Positions 1 to 10,126 of a stretch of DNA of 64,000 nt are shown in pieces. A program made the translations under genes and the position numbers. Each line of letters opens with the position of its first letter. The stretch's first letter is position 1. The notes under the pieces were generated by a model. That model worked only from the letters and a program-made list of their open reading frames with translations, did no database searches and was not told where the DNA came from. This stretch comes from Sporolactobacillus pectinivorans (GTDB lineage: Bacteria; Bacillota; Bacilli; Bacillales; Sporolactobacillaceae), in NCBI RefSeq assembly GCF_002802965.1, contig NZ_NXGA01000001.1:3162366-3226365 (forward strand). The letters run 5' to 3'.

Positions 1-180
1 GAGAGGATAATGATACCCGCAGGACTGGCAGACATACAGATGCTTTTTTAATTCTTTGACGTACATGATTTTCTTGCACTTCGGACATTTCATGACAATG
101 CCTTCAGGAACATCCTGTCTGGCCTGCGCCGAAGGAACCGTGGCATACTTTTTCTTTTTAACAAAAAAATCCTTTATCAA
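1..180 (-). CDS. accD: Acetyl-CoA carboxylase carboxyltransferase beta subunit, N-terminal part
   Basis: Only the first 60 codons lie in the window; the rest runs off the left edge. The visible part has a basic N-terminus and a four-cysteine zinc ribbon (CPKC, then CQSCGYHYP about 20 residues later), typical of the bacterial beta subunit that, with AccA, moves the carboxyl group from carboxybiotin to acetyl-CoA in fatty acid synthesis. The TTG at 180-178 is preferred because GAGGG lies 8 bases upstream; an in-frame GTG at 189-187 is the alternative. It is downstream of dnaE on the same strand, close to the B. subtilis order dnaE, ytsJ, accD, accA. The family call is firm, the exact start less so. 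Confidence 0.9.
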   Translation of the reverse strand, partial: MIKDFFVKKKKYATVPSAQARQDVPEGIVMKCPKCKKIMYVKELKKHLYVCQSCGYHYPL

Positions 181-419
181 GTATATCACCCTCTATCTTG
201 TTCAAGATAAAATTGCAGGCATCTCACCGACAATTCATTTTTTCTTCACTGATTATTCATTGAATCGTCGATTGTTTCCACCATATTTCGCAGTTTTTCG
301 ACTGAATTATCAAATTGCTAAAATAATGCCATATGGATCAGGGAGCCTTTTTGTGGCGGCTTACTAGCATGACGAAACGCTCCCAAACTTCATTATTATA
401 ACAGAGGAGCCCACAAATA

Positions 420-3400
420 TTAAGAAAAAATCCTGCCGGACCTGATTGACACATTTTCTGTGCCAAGCAGTCTGCGCATATTTTCTATAAAGTCACGATT
501 CAGTGAAACCGAAAATTGAGGAGCCAGGGCCATCGTTTTCCCATCGCGTTCATAATAAAGAACTACCCGGTGGATGCCATTGGCGTTTCCTATGGCCGTT
601 TTCAGCTGAACTAATATTTCCGGGCGATGATGTTTCCTGTCGATTTTAAAAAAGAGGACAGCATTCTTCTTTTGTAAGTAATTCTGTAAAGTTTCCGCAC
701 GTACGACGTTAAGCTGGAGGCCTTCTTTCCTCTTTTTTTCGGATATACTGGCTTCAATAACCAACAGCCAGTCATTTTGGAGGATATTTTGATTTTTTTC
801 AAAACACGCCGGGAAACAGACCGCATCTGCGGTTCCGGACTCATCGCTCAATGTCAGAAAAGCCATGGACTGGCCTGCTTTCGTCCGAATTATTTTCGAC
901 TCCTCCACCAGCACGGCAAGATATACTATCCGGGATTGATGGGATTGATCCATCCGACCAGCCTGCCCGATCGTCAAAAATCCGGGAGGCATCCCTTTCC
1001 TGAACCGTTCCAGTGGATGGGAAGACAAATACATGCCGAGTGCTTCCCGCTCATAGTGAAGTTTTTCCTTGGACGTCAGAGGAGGGACTTGCGTATAATC
1101 CTCTTCCCTGCTATCCGTCAGCCGCAGCGTCCCCTGGCCGGCAATATTCTTCTGTTCTTCTTCCCCCGAGCGGATCGCAAGGTCAAGCGTTGCCAGTAAA
1201 ACTGCCCGATCCGTTCCGAATTCATCCATCGCCCCTGCAAAGATCATTGATTCAATGGCCTTCCTGTTCACCTTGCGTAACGACACTCTTCGGCAGAAAT
1301 CATAGAGTCCCTGGTAGGCACCGCCTGTTTCACGCTGGTTCAAGATTTCATCAATCGCGCCTCCACCCAGATTTTTTATCGCTGAAAGGCCGAAACGTAT
1401 TGCTCGTCCTGAAGGCTCGAAGGTTTTAAAGCTCTGATTAACCGATGGAGCAAGCAGTGCGATTTCCGATCTGCGTATTTCCTGCACAGCGGCATTCATT
1501 TTATCAGGATTCCCGGATATGCTTGAGAGGTGGCAAGCCATAAATGCCTGAGGATAGTGAGCTTTCAGATAGGCCAGCCGGTAGGACACGAAACCGTAGG
1601 CCACGGCATGCGACCGATTGAATCCATAATTTGCAAAACGGACAATCAGATCAAAAATCTGGCTGGCAGTTTCCAGGCTGTAATTATTTTTCTGGCTGCC
1701 ACTGAGAAAGTCTTTTTTCTGATCTTCCAGCATGTTTCTTTTCTTTTTCGCCACGGCCCGCCGCAGAATATCCGCCTGACCGAGTGAATAGCCCGCCATT
1801 TTTACGGCAATCTGCATGATTTGTTCCTGGTACACAATCACACCGTAAGTCGGTGCAAGTATCTCCTCCAGATCAGGGTGCGGATAGATGACCGGTTCAT
1901 CCCCGTGCTTCCGTCTGATATAACGATCAATGAATTGGACCGGGCCCGGCCGATACAGCGCAATAACAGCTACTACGTCCTCAAAGTCAGTAGGTTTCAA
2001 CTTGCGCAGAACCTGTCTCATCCCTTCGGATTCAAGCTGAAAAACTCCGGTCGTCTCGCCAAGCCCAAGCATCCTAAATGTCGCCGGATCCTCCGCGGGG
2101 ATCATTTCTGCTGTGAGCCGCTTCACGGAAAGAACGGAAACTCTCCTGATCACCTCTCTAAGAAAGGTCAGATTGCGAAGGCTCAGAAAGTCAATTTTCA
2201 ACAGGCCCAGTGATTCCAAAACTTCCATTGGGTACTGTGTCACCGGAATACCGTCGTGCCCTTCCTGAACAGGGACTGTATCCGTCATTGGATTGTCACT
2301 GAATACAACCCCCGCAGCGTGGATGGACGTATGGCGCGGAAGTCCCTCGATTTGTTTTGCAAGATTAAAAAGTGCTGCCGCATCTTCCGAATCGCGGATC
2401 ATCGCCTGCAGCTTCGGCGATTCCTTCAGAGCTTTTTCAAATGTCATTTTCGGGAGGGATGGAATCAGATGCGCCATTCTGTCGACCAGGCGCGGATCCG
2501 AATTCAGCACCCGGCCGACATCGCGGATAGAGGCTTTTGCTGCCAGCGTTCCGAACGTAATGATCTGGGCCACATGATCTTTCCCATATTTTTCACAGGC
2601 GTAAACGATCATTTTATCCCGGTCCACATCCGGAAAATCCATGTCAATATCCGGCATCGTAATCCGTTCTGGATTCAGGAATCGTTCAAACAGCAGGTGA
2701 TACTTAAGCGGATCTACCTCAGTAATAGCCAATATGTACGCGACCAGTGATCCTGCGGCCGACCCGCGGCCGGGGCCGGGCGTATAACCGGATTCTCTGG
2801 CATGGCGAATCAGATCGCTGACAATCAGAAAGTAATCATTAAACCCCATCTGGCCGATAATTGCCAGTTCTTTTTCCAGGCGCTGCCTGACCTGTTCTGT
2901 AATCACCGGATATTTTTGCAAAAGTCCGTGCTCACACTGCTCCCTCAGAACCTGTTCCGAAGTTTTTCCTTCAGGCACGGGAAAAGCGGGAAGCCGCATG
3001 CGTCCGAATGAAAAATCGAGATGACACTCTTCAGCAATCTGCCCGCTTATCTCAATTGCCTCAGGCATGTCGGAAAATCGCCGGCCCATTTCAGCCGAGG
3101 ATTTAAAATCGCTGTCGGCTTTTTCATTGATCAGATCATCCTCAAGCTTCGCACCGCTGTCAATGCATCTCAGGCATGAAAACGCCCGGGCATCGCCAGC
3201 GTCTAAATATTGAATGCTGTTTGTCGCAACGAGCGAAAGCGAAAGCGACCGGCCCAGTGTTCTTTTTGCCTGTTCCGTCTGATCACCGCGAACAGATCCG
3301 CGGCGCTGGCACTCCAGATAAAATCTGCCGGGAAACATCGCGCGGAATTGCTTTGCAATCATTTCAGCCTGCTGCACTTTTCCTTTTGAAAGAAGAAGAT

Positions 3401-3818
3401 CAATGATGCCGTCCCTGCCGCCGGATAGAGCGATCAGACCCTCTGAATATCCGGCAATTGATGAGATTTCAACGCATCTTTCCTTCTGGCACTGGACAAG
3501 CGATGCCAGCTTAACAAGATGGACATATCCCGCATGATTTTCAGCAAGCAGGACAATGGCACCTGTATCCTGCCCGTTTCTATTCAAGTGATCATCGCCC
3601 GTGCCGGCAGCAATCGAAAGTTCCATGCCAATCACCGGATGGATGCCTGCTTTTTTGCATGCATTATAAAACGGAATCACGCCATATAAAACATTTTTGT
3701 CGGTCAGCGCAAGCGAAAGCTGTCCTTCTTTCTTCGCCCGTTCAACAAGTTCGCCAATGCGGCATGTGCTGTTGAGCAAGCTGTATTCACTGTAGACGTG
3801 TAAATGTGCAAAGGGCAT
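420..3818 (-). CDS. dnaE: DNA polymerase III alpha subunit, DnaE type
   Basis: This is a 1132-residue replicative polymerase of the DnaE (not PolC) class, normal length for Firmicutes. An N-terminal PHP domain opens with HLHVYSEYSLLN (residues 5-16). The palm holds GPGRGSAAGSLVAY (about 348) and the metal-binding PDIDMDFPD motif (about 389-397). A C-terminal OB-fold lies around residues 990-1050. No DEDD exonuclease insert is seen, which fits DnaE. In B. subtilis it extends RNA primers on the lagging strand before handing over to PolC. The start is the ATG behind GGGGAGGAG. Upstream is nrnA; the small ytrI gene usual between them in B. subtilis is not present. accD lies downstream. Confidence 0.97.
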   Translation of the reverse strand: MPFAHLHVYSEYSLLNSTCRIGELVERAKKEGQLSLALTDKNVLYGVIPFYNACKKAGIHPVIGMELSIAAGTGDDHLNRNGQDTGAIVLLAENHAGYVHLVKLASLVQCQKERCVEISSIAGYSEGLIALSGGRDGIIDLLLSKGKVQQAEMIAKQFRAMFPGRFYLECQRRGSVRGDQTEQAKRTLGRSLSLSLVATNSIQYLDAGDARAFSCLRCIDSGAKLEDDLINEKADSDFKSSAEMGRRFSDMPEAIEISGQIAEECHLDFSFGRMRLPAFPVPEGKTSEQVLREQCEHGLLQKYPVITEQVRQRLEKELAIIGQMGFNDYFLIVSDLIRHARESGYTPGPGRGSAAGSLVAYILAITEVDPLKYHLLFERFLNPERITMPDIDMDFPDVDRDKMIVYACEKYGKDHVAQIITFGTLAAKASIRDVGRVLNSDPRLVDRMAHLIPSLPKMTFEKALKESPKLQAMIRDSEDAAALFNLAKQIEGLPRHTSIHAAGVVFSDNPMTDTVPVQEGHDGIPVTQYPMEVLESLGLLKIDFLSLRNLTFLREVIRRVSVLSVKRLTAEMIPAEDPATFRMLGLGETTGVFQLESEGMRQVLRKLKPTDFEDVVAVIALYRPGPVQFIDRYIRRKHGDEPVIYPHPDLEEILAPTYGVIVYQEQIMQIAVKMAGYSLGQADILRRAVAKKKRNMLEDQKKDFLSGSQKNNYSLETASQIFDLIVRFANYGFNRSHAVAYGFVSYRLAYLKAHYPQAFMACHLSSISGNPDKMNAAVQEIRRSEIALLAPSVNQSFKTFEPSGRAIRFGLSAIKNLGGGAIDEILNQRETGGAYQGLYDFCRRVSLRKVNRKAIESMIFAGAMDEFGTDRAVLLATLDLAIRSGEEEQKNIAGQGTLRLTDSREEDYTQVPPLTSKEKLHYEREALGMYLSSHPLERFRKGMPPGFLTIGQAGRMDQSHQSRIVYLAVLVEESKIIRTKAGQSMAFLTLSDESGTADAVCFPACFEKNQNILQNDWLLVIEASISEKKRKEGLQLNVVRAETLQNYLQKKNAVLFFKIDRKHHRPEILVQLKTAIGNANGIHRVVLYYERDGKTMALAPQFSVSLNRDFIENMRRLLGTENVSIRSGRIFS

Positions 3819-3929
3819 GCTGCTTTCTCCTCCCCATCCGGTTTCTTCATTCGATCCGCCGAAAAATCACTTGTGTGAAATTTTATTAGCCTGAAAAATA
3901 GCGCACGCCTTCCAGATTCCCTCAGGCTC

Positions 3930-4865
3930 TCAGGCAGTCTGTCTGCAAAGCGCTTCAAGATCGGCAATCAGCCTATCCGCTTCCTCCCAGCTGTAAACCG
4001 TTGCACCTGATGCCAGGGAATGGCCCCCTCCATGATAGTTTGCGGCAAGCTGATTGATCACCGGCCCTTTTGACCGAATGCGGGCGCGGATCAGCCCCTC
4101 CTCTTCGGAAAAAAGAACCCATGCTTTCAGTCCCTTTGTATTTGCAAAACAATTAACCAGTGCCGAAGCATCAGATGACTGCAAATTGAAGGAATGAATC
4201 AAATCCTGAGACAGTTTTATAAAACCGAGGCCTTCGCCTGTCAGTGTAAAATGCTGAAGCACATATCCATTCAGACGGACCAGATCCAATTTTCTTTCAT
4301 AAAGCGTGTCAAAGAATTTTTGCCGGTCAAAGGGCTGCTTCACTAATTCGGCAGCTGCAAGGAATGTTTCTTTAGTCACATTGCTGAACTGGAAACGCCC
4401 CGTATCCCCGACAATGCCTGCAAACAGCAGCCTTGCCGCCTGTTCGGTCAGAACAAATTCTGGATGGTTTCGATAAATGGACGTGATCATCTCGCTCGTT
4501 GAACTGGCTTCCGGCTCTACCCATTGGGGTTCTCCATAAGAGTCAACAAGTGGATGATGATCTATTTTTATGATGCGGGCACCGCTGGAATACCTTTCGT
4601 CTGAAACACGTTCCCGGTTTGCCGTATCGCACACAATCACCAATGCACCTTGGTAAAGGGTATCGGCAATTTCATCCATTGGCAAAAGGAAACGCAGATC
4701 ATCGACTTCCTCGCCGACAATAAAAACCTGTTTTCCAGGAAAATTGTCCCGAATCAGGCAAGCCATCCCGCCCTGAGAACCAAGCGCATCCGGATCGGGC
4801 CTGACATGCCGGTGGATAATTATAGTGTCAAAGTGGCGGATCTGTTCAAGAATCTCATCAATCAA
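3930..4865 (-). CDS. nrnA: NrnA-type oligoribonuclease and pAp phosphatase
   Basis: A DHH/DHHA1 phosphoesterase of 311 residues. The N-terminal metal site is seen as HRHVRPDPDALGS, then a DTAN segment and DHHPLVD; the C-terminal DHHA1 glycine loop is GGGHSLASG. The family degrades 2-5 nt RNA fragments (nanoRNA) and dephosphorylates 3'-phosphoadenosine 5'-phosphate in the cytoplasm. The preferred start is the TTG at 4865, because GGAGGAG stands 6 bases before it; starting there also gives an N-terminus like that of B. subtilis NrnA. An upstream in-frame TTG at 4880 lacks a ribosome binding site. The gene lies between ytoI and dnaE as in B. subtilis, suggesting one transcript. Confidence 0.93.
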   Translation of the reverse strand: MIDEILEQIRHFDTIIIHRHVRPDPDALGSQGGMACLIRDNFPGKQVFIVGEEVDDLRFLLPMDEIADTLYQGALVIVCDTANRERVSDERYSSGARIIKIDHHPLVDSYGEPQWVEPEASSTSEMITSIYRNHPEFVLTEQAARLLFAGIVGDTGRFQFSNVTKETFLAAAELVKQPFDRQKFFDTLYERKLDLVRLNGYVLQHFTLTGEGLGFIKLSQDLIHSFNLQSSDASALVNCFANTKGLKAWVLFSEEEGLIRARIRSKGPVINQLAANYHGGGHSLASGATVYSWEEADRLIADLEALCRQTA

Positions 4866-4925
4866 TTTATGCTCCTCCAAGTAGCTAAAATTTGTTGCCG
4901 TGGCTCGGAATGCGCCACTTTGAAA

Positions 4926-6245
4926 CTAAAACCTGTCTATAAACTGAACAGTCAGCAATGCTTTTCCACAGATCTGACCGTCAACAAATAACTCTATATC
5001 AAGTTTCCCATTGCGCCGCGTCTTTTCCAGAACTTTAGGCAGAACGGTCACTGTCTGTTCAATCTGCACGGGTTTAAAGAAATAAAAGGAAAGGTTGTCC
5101 GCGACCAGATCGCCTTTTTTTAAATGACTCAGAACACGCCTTCCGACAGCAGTGATCATCGACGTCATAATTCCGTACGAAAGAAAGCCGAGATAATCCG
5201 TCATCTGCGGCGACACAGAAAAACTGAAGGCATAGCGATCGTCCTCAGACAAATCCTTTAGGCTTGCCGAAACCAGATCCTCAACTGTTTCGCCCATCTG
5301 GGGCTGCTGCTGAACCATCTGCAGTGCCTTCAGAACATCCCGTCTGGTGATAATGCCAAGCAAATGTTTCTGTCCATCAACAACCGGAAGACATTCAATA
5401 CCTTCCCAAATCATGCGGTGAGCAGCGGCAGCAACTGAAGTCGTTGGGCTGACTGTTAGTGGTTCCGGTGTCATCACCTCATGAATGAACCCAGCCTCTG
5501 AATGCGCCATAACATCTTTCATGGCCACAATGCCGACTACTTTCATTTTTTTATCAACAACCGGAAATCTGCTGTGCGACGTCAACCGGTTAAGTTCATG
5601 CCATCTTGCGGGCGGATCTTCACCCAGAAGAAAATGTGTCTTGGGCAGGGGAATCAGTATATCGGAAACATGGACAATTTCTTTCTTGATCAGTTGATCA
5701 TATATTGCTCGGTTTATTTTTGCTGCTACCGTAAAGGTATCATATGACGTCGATATAACCGGCAACTGCAGACGGTCGGCAAGGCTGCGGATTTCATCAC
5801 TTGCTTCGAAACCGCCTGTAATCAGAACCGCCGCGCCTTCAGTCAACGCATAGCGATGCACGGTATCCCGATTACCCGCAATCATCAGATCATTAGGACC
5901 TATATACCTCTTCATCGCATTCAGTTCCATGGCACCGATCACGAAATGGTTCAGTGTTTCTGACAGACCACTCTTTCCCCCGAGCACCTGCCCATCCACG
6001 ATTTTAACGACGGAATCAAAGGTCAGTTTTTCTATATTCTGTTTTTGCTTTTTTTCAATGCGGATCGTGCCCACGCGTTCAACGGTACTGACGAAGCCCT
6101 GAATTTCAGCGTCTTTAATTGCGCGGTAAGCTGTGCCTTCACTGACATTTAAATTTTTCGCCGTCTGGCGGACTGAAATTCTGCTGCCGGTATCCAAATT
6201 CTGGATATATTTTAAGATCTGGTCGTGCTTTGTTTCCGTCTCCAC
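4926..6245 (-). CDS. ytoI: YtoI-type regulator: HTH, DRTGG, two CBS domains, hotdog domain
   Basis: A 439-residue multidomain protein. Residues 1-70 form a helix-turn-helix (ISVRQTAKNLNVSEGTAYRAIKDAE). A DRTGG domain follows to about residue 185, then a pair of CBS domains (about 190-315, with RFPVVDKKMKVVGIV and CLPVVDGQKHLLGII), then a MaoC-like hotdog fold to the end. CBS pairs usually sense adenine nucleotides, so a nucleotide- or CoA-responsive regulator is plausible, but I know of no assigned target. It starts at GTG 6245, eight bases after AAGGGTGGG. It is followed by nrnA and dnaE on the same strand and preceded by ytkL, matching the B. subtilis neighbourhood. Confidence 0.9.
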   Translation of the reverse strand: METETKHDQILKYIQNLDTGSRISVRQTAKNLNVSEGTAYRAIKDAEIQGFVSTVERVGTIRIEKKQKQNIEKLTFDSVVKIVDGQVLGGKSGLSETLNHFVIGAMELNAMKRYIGPNDLMIAGNRDTVHRYALTEGAAVLITGGFEASDEIRSLADRLQLPVISTSYDTFTVAAKINRAIYDQLIKKEIVHVSDILIPLPKTHFLLGEDPPARWHELNRLTSHSRFPVVDKKMKVVGIVAMKDVMAHSEAGFIHEVMTPEPLTVSPTTSVAAAAHRMIWEGIECLPVVDGQKHLLGIITRRDVLKALQMVQQQPQMGETVEDLVSASLKDLSEDDRYAFSFSVSPQMTDYLGFLSYGIMTSMITAVGRRVLSHLKKGDLVADNLSFYFFKPVQIEQTVTVLPKVLEKTRRNGKLDIELFVDGQICGKALLTVQFIDRF

Positions 6246-6278
6246 GTCATTTACCCACCCTTTCCATATGCGGCTCTT

Positions 6279-6962
6279 TCAAAGCTCCATGGACTGACCG
6301 GGTTCAAGGACGATTCCATTGCCATTCAACCGGCCGGTAAATTTCGCCGGATCCTGGCGAATGACAGGAAATGTGTTGTAATGAACAGGGACAACTTTTC
6401 CTGCCCTTAACCATTTCGCTGCAATCAATGCATCATCGGGTCCCATGGTAAAATTATCACCGATTGGCAGAAATGCGAGATCAATGTTGTTTTGTTCGCC
6501 GATCAATTTCATGTCAGAAAAGAGAGCTGTGTCACCCGCATGATAAATAGTTTTCCCTTCAAGATCGAGGAGCAATCCCGCGGGCATGCCTGTGTAAACA
6601 ATTTTTTGATTGGCCGTTTCTGTCACGCTGGATCCGTGGAATGCTTGCGTCAGCTTCACTTTGCCAAAGGGGAACTGATATGCGCCCCCAATGGACATCC
6701 CGTGCGTTCCGAGACCTTGCCATTCAAAATAAGTTGCAAGTTCAGCCACTGCAATAACCAGTGAACCGTCACGTTCAGCAATCTCCCGGGTATCCAGAGT
6801 ATGATCGCCATGTCCATGTGTAAGTAATATCGCATCAATTTTAGGCAAGTCATTGATTGTTGTCTTTGCCAGACTATTTCCGGAAATGAATGGATCAATC
6901 AGCAGGTTCGCTTTCATTGTTTGGATAAGTACCGTCGAATGACCAATATAAGTGATTAACAT
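6279..6962 (-). CDS. ytkL: UPF0173 metal-dependent hydrolase (YtkL-like)
   Basis: A 227-residue metallo-beta-lactamase fold protein, full length for UPF0173. It begins with [13 protein letters not shown] and carries the metal motif [11 protein letters not shown] (about residues 50-60), then YHAGDTALF and a final VPVHYNTFP histidine, all expected zinc ligands. The family is related to RNase Z and other hydrolases; its substrate is not known. The ATG follows GGGGGT at a good distance. It lies 34 bp upstream of ytoI on the same strand and may share its transcript. To its 5' side is a degenerate repeat and then the divergent pepQ. Confidence 0.9.
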   Translation of the reverse strand: MLITYIGHSTVLIQTMKANLLIDPFISGNSLAKTTINDLPKIDAILLTHGHGDHTLDTREIAERDGSLVIAVAELATYFEWQGLGTHGMSIGGAYQFPFGKVKLTQAFHGSSVTETANQKIVYTGMPAGLLLDLEGKTIYHAGDTALFSDMKLIGEQNNIDLAFLPIGDNFTMGPDDALIAAKWLRAGKVVPVHYNTFPVIRQDPAKFTGRLNGNGIVLEPGQSMEL

Positions 6963-7028
6963 ACGATTTACCCCCGTTCACGTTTGAAATGCCGCAGCAT
7001 CCGAAATTGACCTGCAATCCGGATCCTT

Positions 7029-7163
7029 TTTCAAAGGCTTTGTTAAACTAATCTGTTGCTTTTCGCTCCACGCGCTCGCTGTTCCCGCAGGAGCCTCGCA
7101 CCTTCCAATCAATGGGCTGGTGAAACCAACATTGAACTTTAACACAGCCCCTTCAAAAAAAGT
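7029..7163. repeat. Degenerate copy of a widespread Bacillales imperfect-palindrome repeat
   Basis: Read on the minus strand, this segment contains AAGGTGCGAGGCTCCTGCGGGA and AGCGAGCGCGTGGAGCGAAAAGCAAC, which I recognise from a dispersed repeat common in Bacillus genomes. Its ends are imperfect inverted repeats (TTCAAAGGCTTTGTTAAAC against TTGAAGGGGCTGTGTTAAAG). The centre is shorter than in intact copies I remember, so this looks like a deleted relic. A 64-codon open frame crossing it is not a gene. The rest of the 390 bp between ytkL and pepQ holds only their promoters. Confidence 0.6.
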
Positions 7164-7352
7164 ATTTTGCAAACTGAACCATACTGGTTTTAATAGATTT
7201 ATTATACACTACACTCAGGATAATTCGGAGGAAAGCGTCCGTGTGAAGAACCGGCCAAATAAAAAATCGTCAAATTGTTCCAGCTATTGATGACCGCTGT
7301 GTCTCTTATTGTGATACATTAAAGGTATTATTATTTCATTGGAGTGACCTCA

Positions 7353-8450
7353 GTGGCAGATAAAATTACAAAAATTGAAATGTGGCTTCAGAATCACGAG
7401 GGTAGGTTTGCCTATATCGCCGACCCAACCAACGTTTTCTACCTGACACAGTTTAAATGCGACCCTCATGAACGGTTTCTGGGACTTTTTGTGTTCCCGG
7501 ACGCGGAACCCTTAATGATCTGTCCCGAACTGGAAGTAGGGCAGGCCCGTGCATCTGCATTTGGACATGAGGTGATTGGCTACCGTGACGATCAGGATCC
7601 GTGGACTTTTGTGCGGAAAGCCCTTGAAGATCGAAAACTTTCATCCGGAAAGATATTTATCGAACCGAGTACACTGCCTTTCAGAAAAGCCATGGCAGTG
7701 AAAGAACTTTACCCGGATGCCTCTTTTTCTTCAATTGAGTCTTTTCTTGCCTCGATGCGGAAAATAAAAGATAGCGCTGAGTTAGCAGCCATGAAAAAAG
7801 CCGGGGAGATTGCCGACAACGCGGTCAAACTTGGCGTTGAAGCAATTAAAAAAGGCCGGACCGAACAGGTTATTATTGCCGAGATCGAACATGAGCTGGC
7901 AAAACACGGTTACTCGGAAATGGCGTTTGACACCATGGTTCTGACTGGTGAGAACAGCGCGGCACCGCACGGCCATCCGGGCAGCCGCCAGATCAAGGAA
8001 GGCGACTTTGTCCTGTTTGACTTGGGTGTCGTCATTGACGGTTATTGTTCGGATATTACCCGAACCGTTTGCTATAAATATATTTCTGATGAGCAGAAAA
8101 AAATATACGATGCGACACTTCGGGCGAATATGGAAGCAATCAAAGCCGTACATGAAGGACTTCGCATTGGGGACCTCGACGGCGTAGCAAGGAAAGTGAT
8201 TACCGACGCAGGTTACGGTGACTATTTTACACATCGGGTCGGTCACGGTCTCGGCTTGGGTGAACATGAAGAACCTTCCATGAGCGCGGATAATGACCAG
8301 ACGCTTCAGAACGGAATGGTATTCACCATTGAACCCGGAATCTATCTTCCCGGTGTTGGCGGTGTCCGGATTGAAGACGATGTCTATCTGAGTGAGAAAG
8401 GACCGATAACTCTGACTCACTATCCGAAAGAATTGCAGATTATTTCCTGA
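7353..8450 (+). CDS. pepQ: Xaa-Pro dipeptidase, M24 family
   Basis: A 365-residue proline dipeptidase/aminopeptidase P family enzyme. An N-terminal creatinase-like domain (about 1-130) is followed by the pita-bread catalytic domain. All five metal ligands can be read: the two aspartates in FDLGVVIDGYCSDITRT, the histidine in THRVGHGLGLGEHEEP, and the glutamates in TIEPGIYLPG and RIEDDV. It should cleave X-Pro dipeptides in the cytoplasm. The start is GTG 7353, eight bases after GGAG; the GTG at 7344 overlaps that ribosome site and is rejected. It stands alone, divergent from ytkL and closed by a strong terminator. The nearest B. subtilis relative by family is YkvY. Confidence 0.92.
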   Translation: MADKITKIEMWLQNHEGRFAYIADPTNVFYLTQFKCDPHERFLGLFVFPDAEPLMICPELEVGQARASAFGHEVIGYRDDQDPWTFVRKALEDRKLSSGKIFIEPSTLPFRKAMAVKELYPDASFSSIESFLASMRKIKDSAELAAMKKAGEIADNAVKLGVEAIKKGRTEQVIIAEIEHELAKHGYSEMAFDTMVLTGENSAAPHGHPGSRQIKEGDFVLFDLGVVIDGYCSDITRTVCYKYISDEQKKIYDATLRANMEAIKAVHEGLRIGDLDGVARKVITDAGYGDYFTHRVGHGLGLGEHEEPSMSADNDQTLQNGMVFTIEPGIYLPGVGGVRIEDDVYLSEKGPITLTHYPKELQIIS

Positions 8451-8493
8451 TATACGGTAGATCGAATCCCTGTTTTCACAAAAATAAGAGTTA

Positions 8494-8544
8494 AGGCTGT
8501 CTCCCCGGCCGGAAAAGCCGGTTGGGGAGACAGCCTCTTTGTTT
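8494..8544 (+). terminator. Rho-independent terminator of pepQ
   Basis: GGCTGTCTCCCC at 8495 pairs with GGGGAGACAGCC ending at 8535, with a small internal CCGGC/GCCGG stem in the loop, followed by TCTTTGTTT. The long stem may also stop ackA transcripts arriving from the other side, though the T-run on that strand is poor. Confidence 0.85.
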
Positions 8545-8545
8545 A

Positions 8546-8902
8546 TGTGCAGTTCCGCGCCGTCACGCATTCAGTTTTAGAGTGGAACCAATAAGTAAAC
8601 GGATAATAGCTAAAGTTTTTAAGCAGTCATGACTCGTTAGCGCTTCCGGATTCCGCCTGATTCGGCACACCCGCGCCGGCTCACTGGCATAGCGTCGAAA
8701 CAGGAAGCCCAGGTCACCCCGATAATCTTTCTGCCACGGTTTCTGCTTAACTGGAGTATCACCTTAAGCGGATAGAGATAGCCGCGTTGAGCCCAACGAG
8801 AATATTCAATCTTAAATCCCATCTTCAGGTCAACGTAAAAACAGAATGCCATATGCTCCCAGGCGCAGAGGAACCAGCCGGAATAATGATCCTCCGTTTT
8901 TT
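8546..8902. other. Region without a convincing gene downstream of ackA
   Basis: About 350 bp between the pepQ terminator and the end of ackA. The only open frame of note is 89 codons on the minus strand (8906-8637), whose ATG overlaps the ackA stop as ATGA. It has no ribosome binding site of its own, matches no family I recognise and has an odd composition (end AESGGIRKR). Translational coupling to ackA is possible but unsupported. I see no tRNA, clear repeat or structured RNA. Confidence 0.4.
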
Positions 8903-10105
8903 TCATATATTCTGATGTTGTTTGGACAGCCGTACAGTATCTCTTGCAATCATAACTTCTTCATTTGTAGGAATGACAAGCACCTTAACGGGAGAATGCG
9001 GGGCGCTGATCAATGTTTCTTCGCCGATTGCTTTGTTCCGGTCATGATCACCATACACACCCATAAACTCGAGCCCGCTCATCACTTTTTCACGGATCAT
9101 CGGGCTATGTTCCCCGATTCCCGCGGTAAAAATAATTGCATCAACCCCGGACATTTTTGCCGCATAGGAACCTATATATTTCTGTATGCGTTCGATGAAC
9201 ACATCGATGGCAAGTTTGGCGCGCTTATTCCCCCGCTTCGCTTCCTTCTCAATGTCCCGGAGGTCGCTGGAAAATCCGGTCAGGCCAAGCAGCCCGCTTT
9301 TCTTATTTAAGACATTCACAACTTCAGTCGCATTCATACCGGTCTTATCCATGATATAGGGGATCAGAGCGGGGTCGACGTCCCCGGAACGCGTCCCCAT
9401 GGTCAGCCCCGCGAGCGGAGTAAATCCCATTGAAGTATCAATCGATTTTCCGCCTTTAACTGCTGTGATGCTGGCCCCATTCCCGAGATGGCATGAAATA
9501 AGGCGAAGTTTTTCGATCGGACGGCTCAGTAGTTCTGCTGCCCGGATTGTCACATATTTATGGCTCGTTCCGTGAAAGCCGTATTTTCTAACCCCGTATT
9601 CCGTATAATATTCGTATGGCAGACTGTACAGATATGCTTCGCTACCCATGGTTTGGTGGAAGGCGGTATCAAAAACAACCACTTCCGGCACGCCCGGAAG
9701 CACTTCGCGAAAGGCCCTGATACCAACCAAGTTGGCCGGATTATGCAGCGGCGCCAGTTCAGAGAGGTTTTCAATTTCCCTAATGACTTCATCCGTAACC
9801 AGTGCCGAATCATTAAACGTTTCACCGCCGTGAACCACGCGATGTCCGATGCCATCGATTTCTTTCAACGAACGGATGATTTTCAAGGAAGTCAGTTTTT
9901 TAAGAAGTTCCCGGACCGCTTCTTCGTGATCAGAAATCGAAGCAATCTCCTGCACTTTTTCCCCTCTGACACTGATCGTAAAGATGGAGTCCGACAAGCC
10001 GATTCTCTCGACGGAGCCCTTTGTAATCAGCTCTTCAGCGGGCATATCCAGAAGCTGAAATTTTAGTGAAGAGCTGCCTGCGTTGATTGCCAGAATTAAT
10101 GCCAT
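8903..10105 (-). CDS. ackA: Acetate kinase
   Basis: A 400-residue ASKHA-fold kinase making ATP and acetate from acetyl phosphate, the energy-yielding step of overflow and mixed-acid fermentation. The N-terminal phosphate loop [12 protein letters not shown], the HRVVHGG segment, [12 protein letters not shown] and the C-terminal [13 protein letters not shown] are all family signatures; length is normal. The ATG follows AAGGGGGC. It lies 21 bp downstream of ytxK, the same pair as in B. subtilis, and the two are probably co-transcribed. A CcpA-type cre site just upstream of ytxK (11122-11135) could place both genes under carbon control, as is known for B. subtilis ackA. Confidence 0.97.
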   Translation of the reverse strand: MALILAINAGSSSLKFQLLDMPAEELITKGSVERIGLSDSIFTISVRGEKVQEIASISDHEEAVRELLKKLTSLKIIRSLKEIDGIGHRVVHGGETFNDSALVTDEVIREIENLSELAPLHNPANLVGIRAFREVLPGVPEVVVFDTAFHQTMGSEAYLYSLPYEYYTEYGVRKYGFHGTSHKYVTIRAAELLSRPIEKLRLISCHLGNGASITAVKGGKSIDTSMGFTPLAGLTMGTRSGDVDPALIPYIMDKTGMNATEVVNVLNKKSGLLGLTGFSSDLRDIEKEAKRGNKRAKLAIDVFIERIQKYIGSYAAKMSGVDAIIFTAGIGEHSPMIREKVMSGLEFMGVYGDHDRNKAIGEETLISAPHSPVKVLVIPTNEEVMIARDTVRLSKQHQNI

Positions 10106-10126
10106 GCCTTTAGCCCCCTTATCATC

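Noticed and set aside
6978..7172. 64-codon minus-strand frame upstream of ytkL
   Set aside because: It runs through the degenerate dispersed repeat; the codons are those of the repeat, with no ribosome site.
8637..8906. 89-codon minus-strand frame overlapping the ackA stop as ATGA
   Set aside because: No ribosome site, no recognised family, unusual composition; kept only as a comment on the region.
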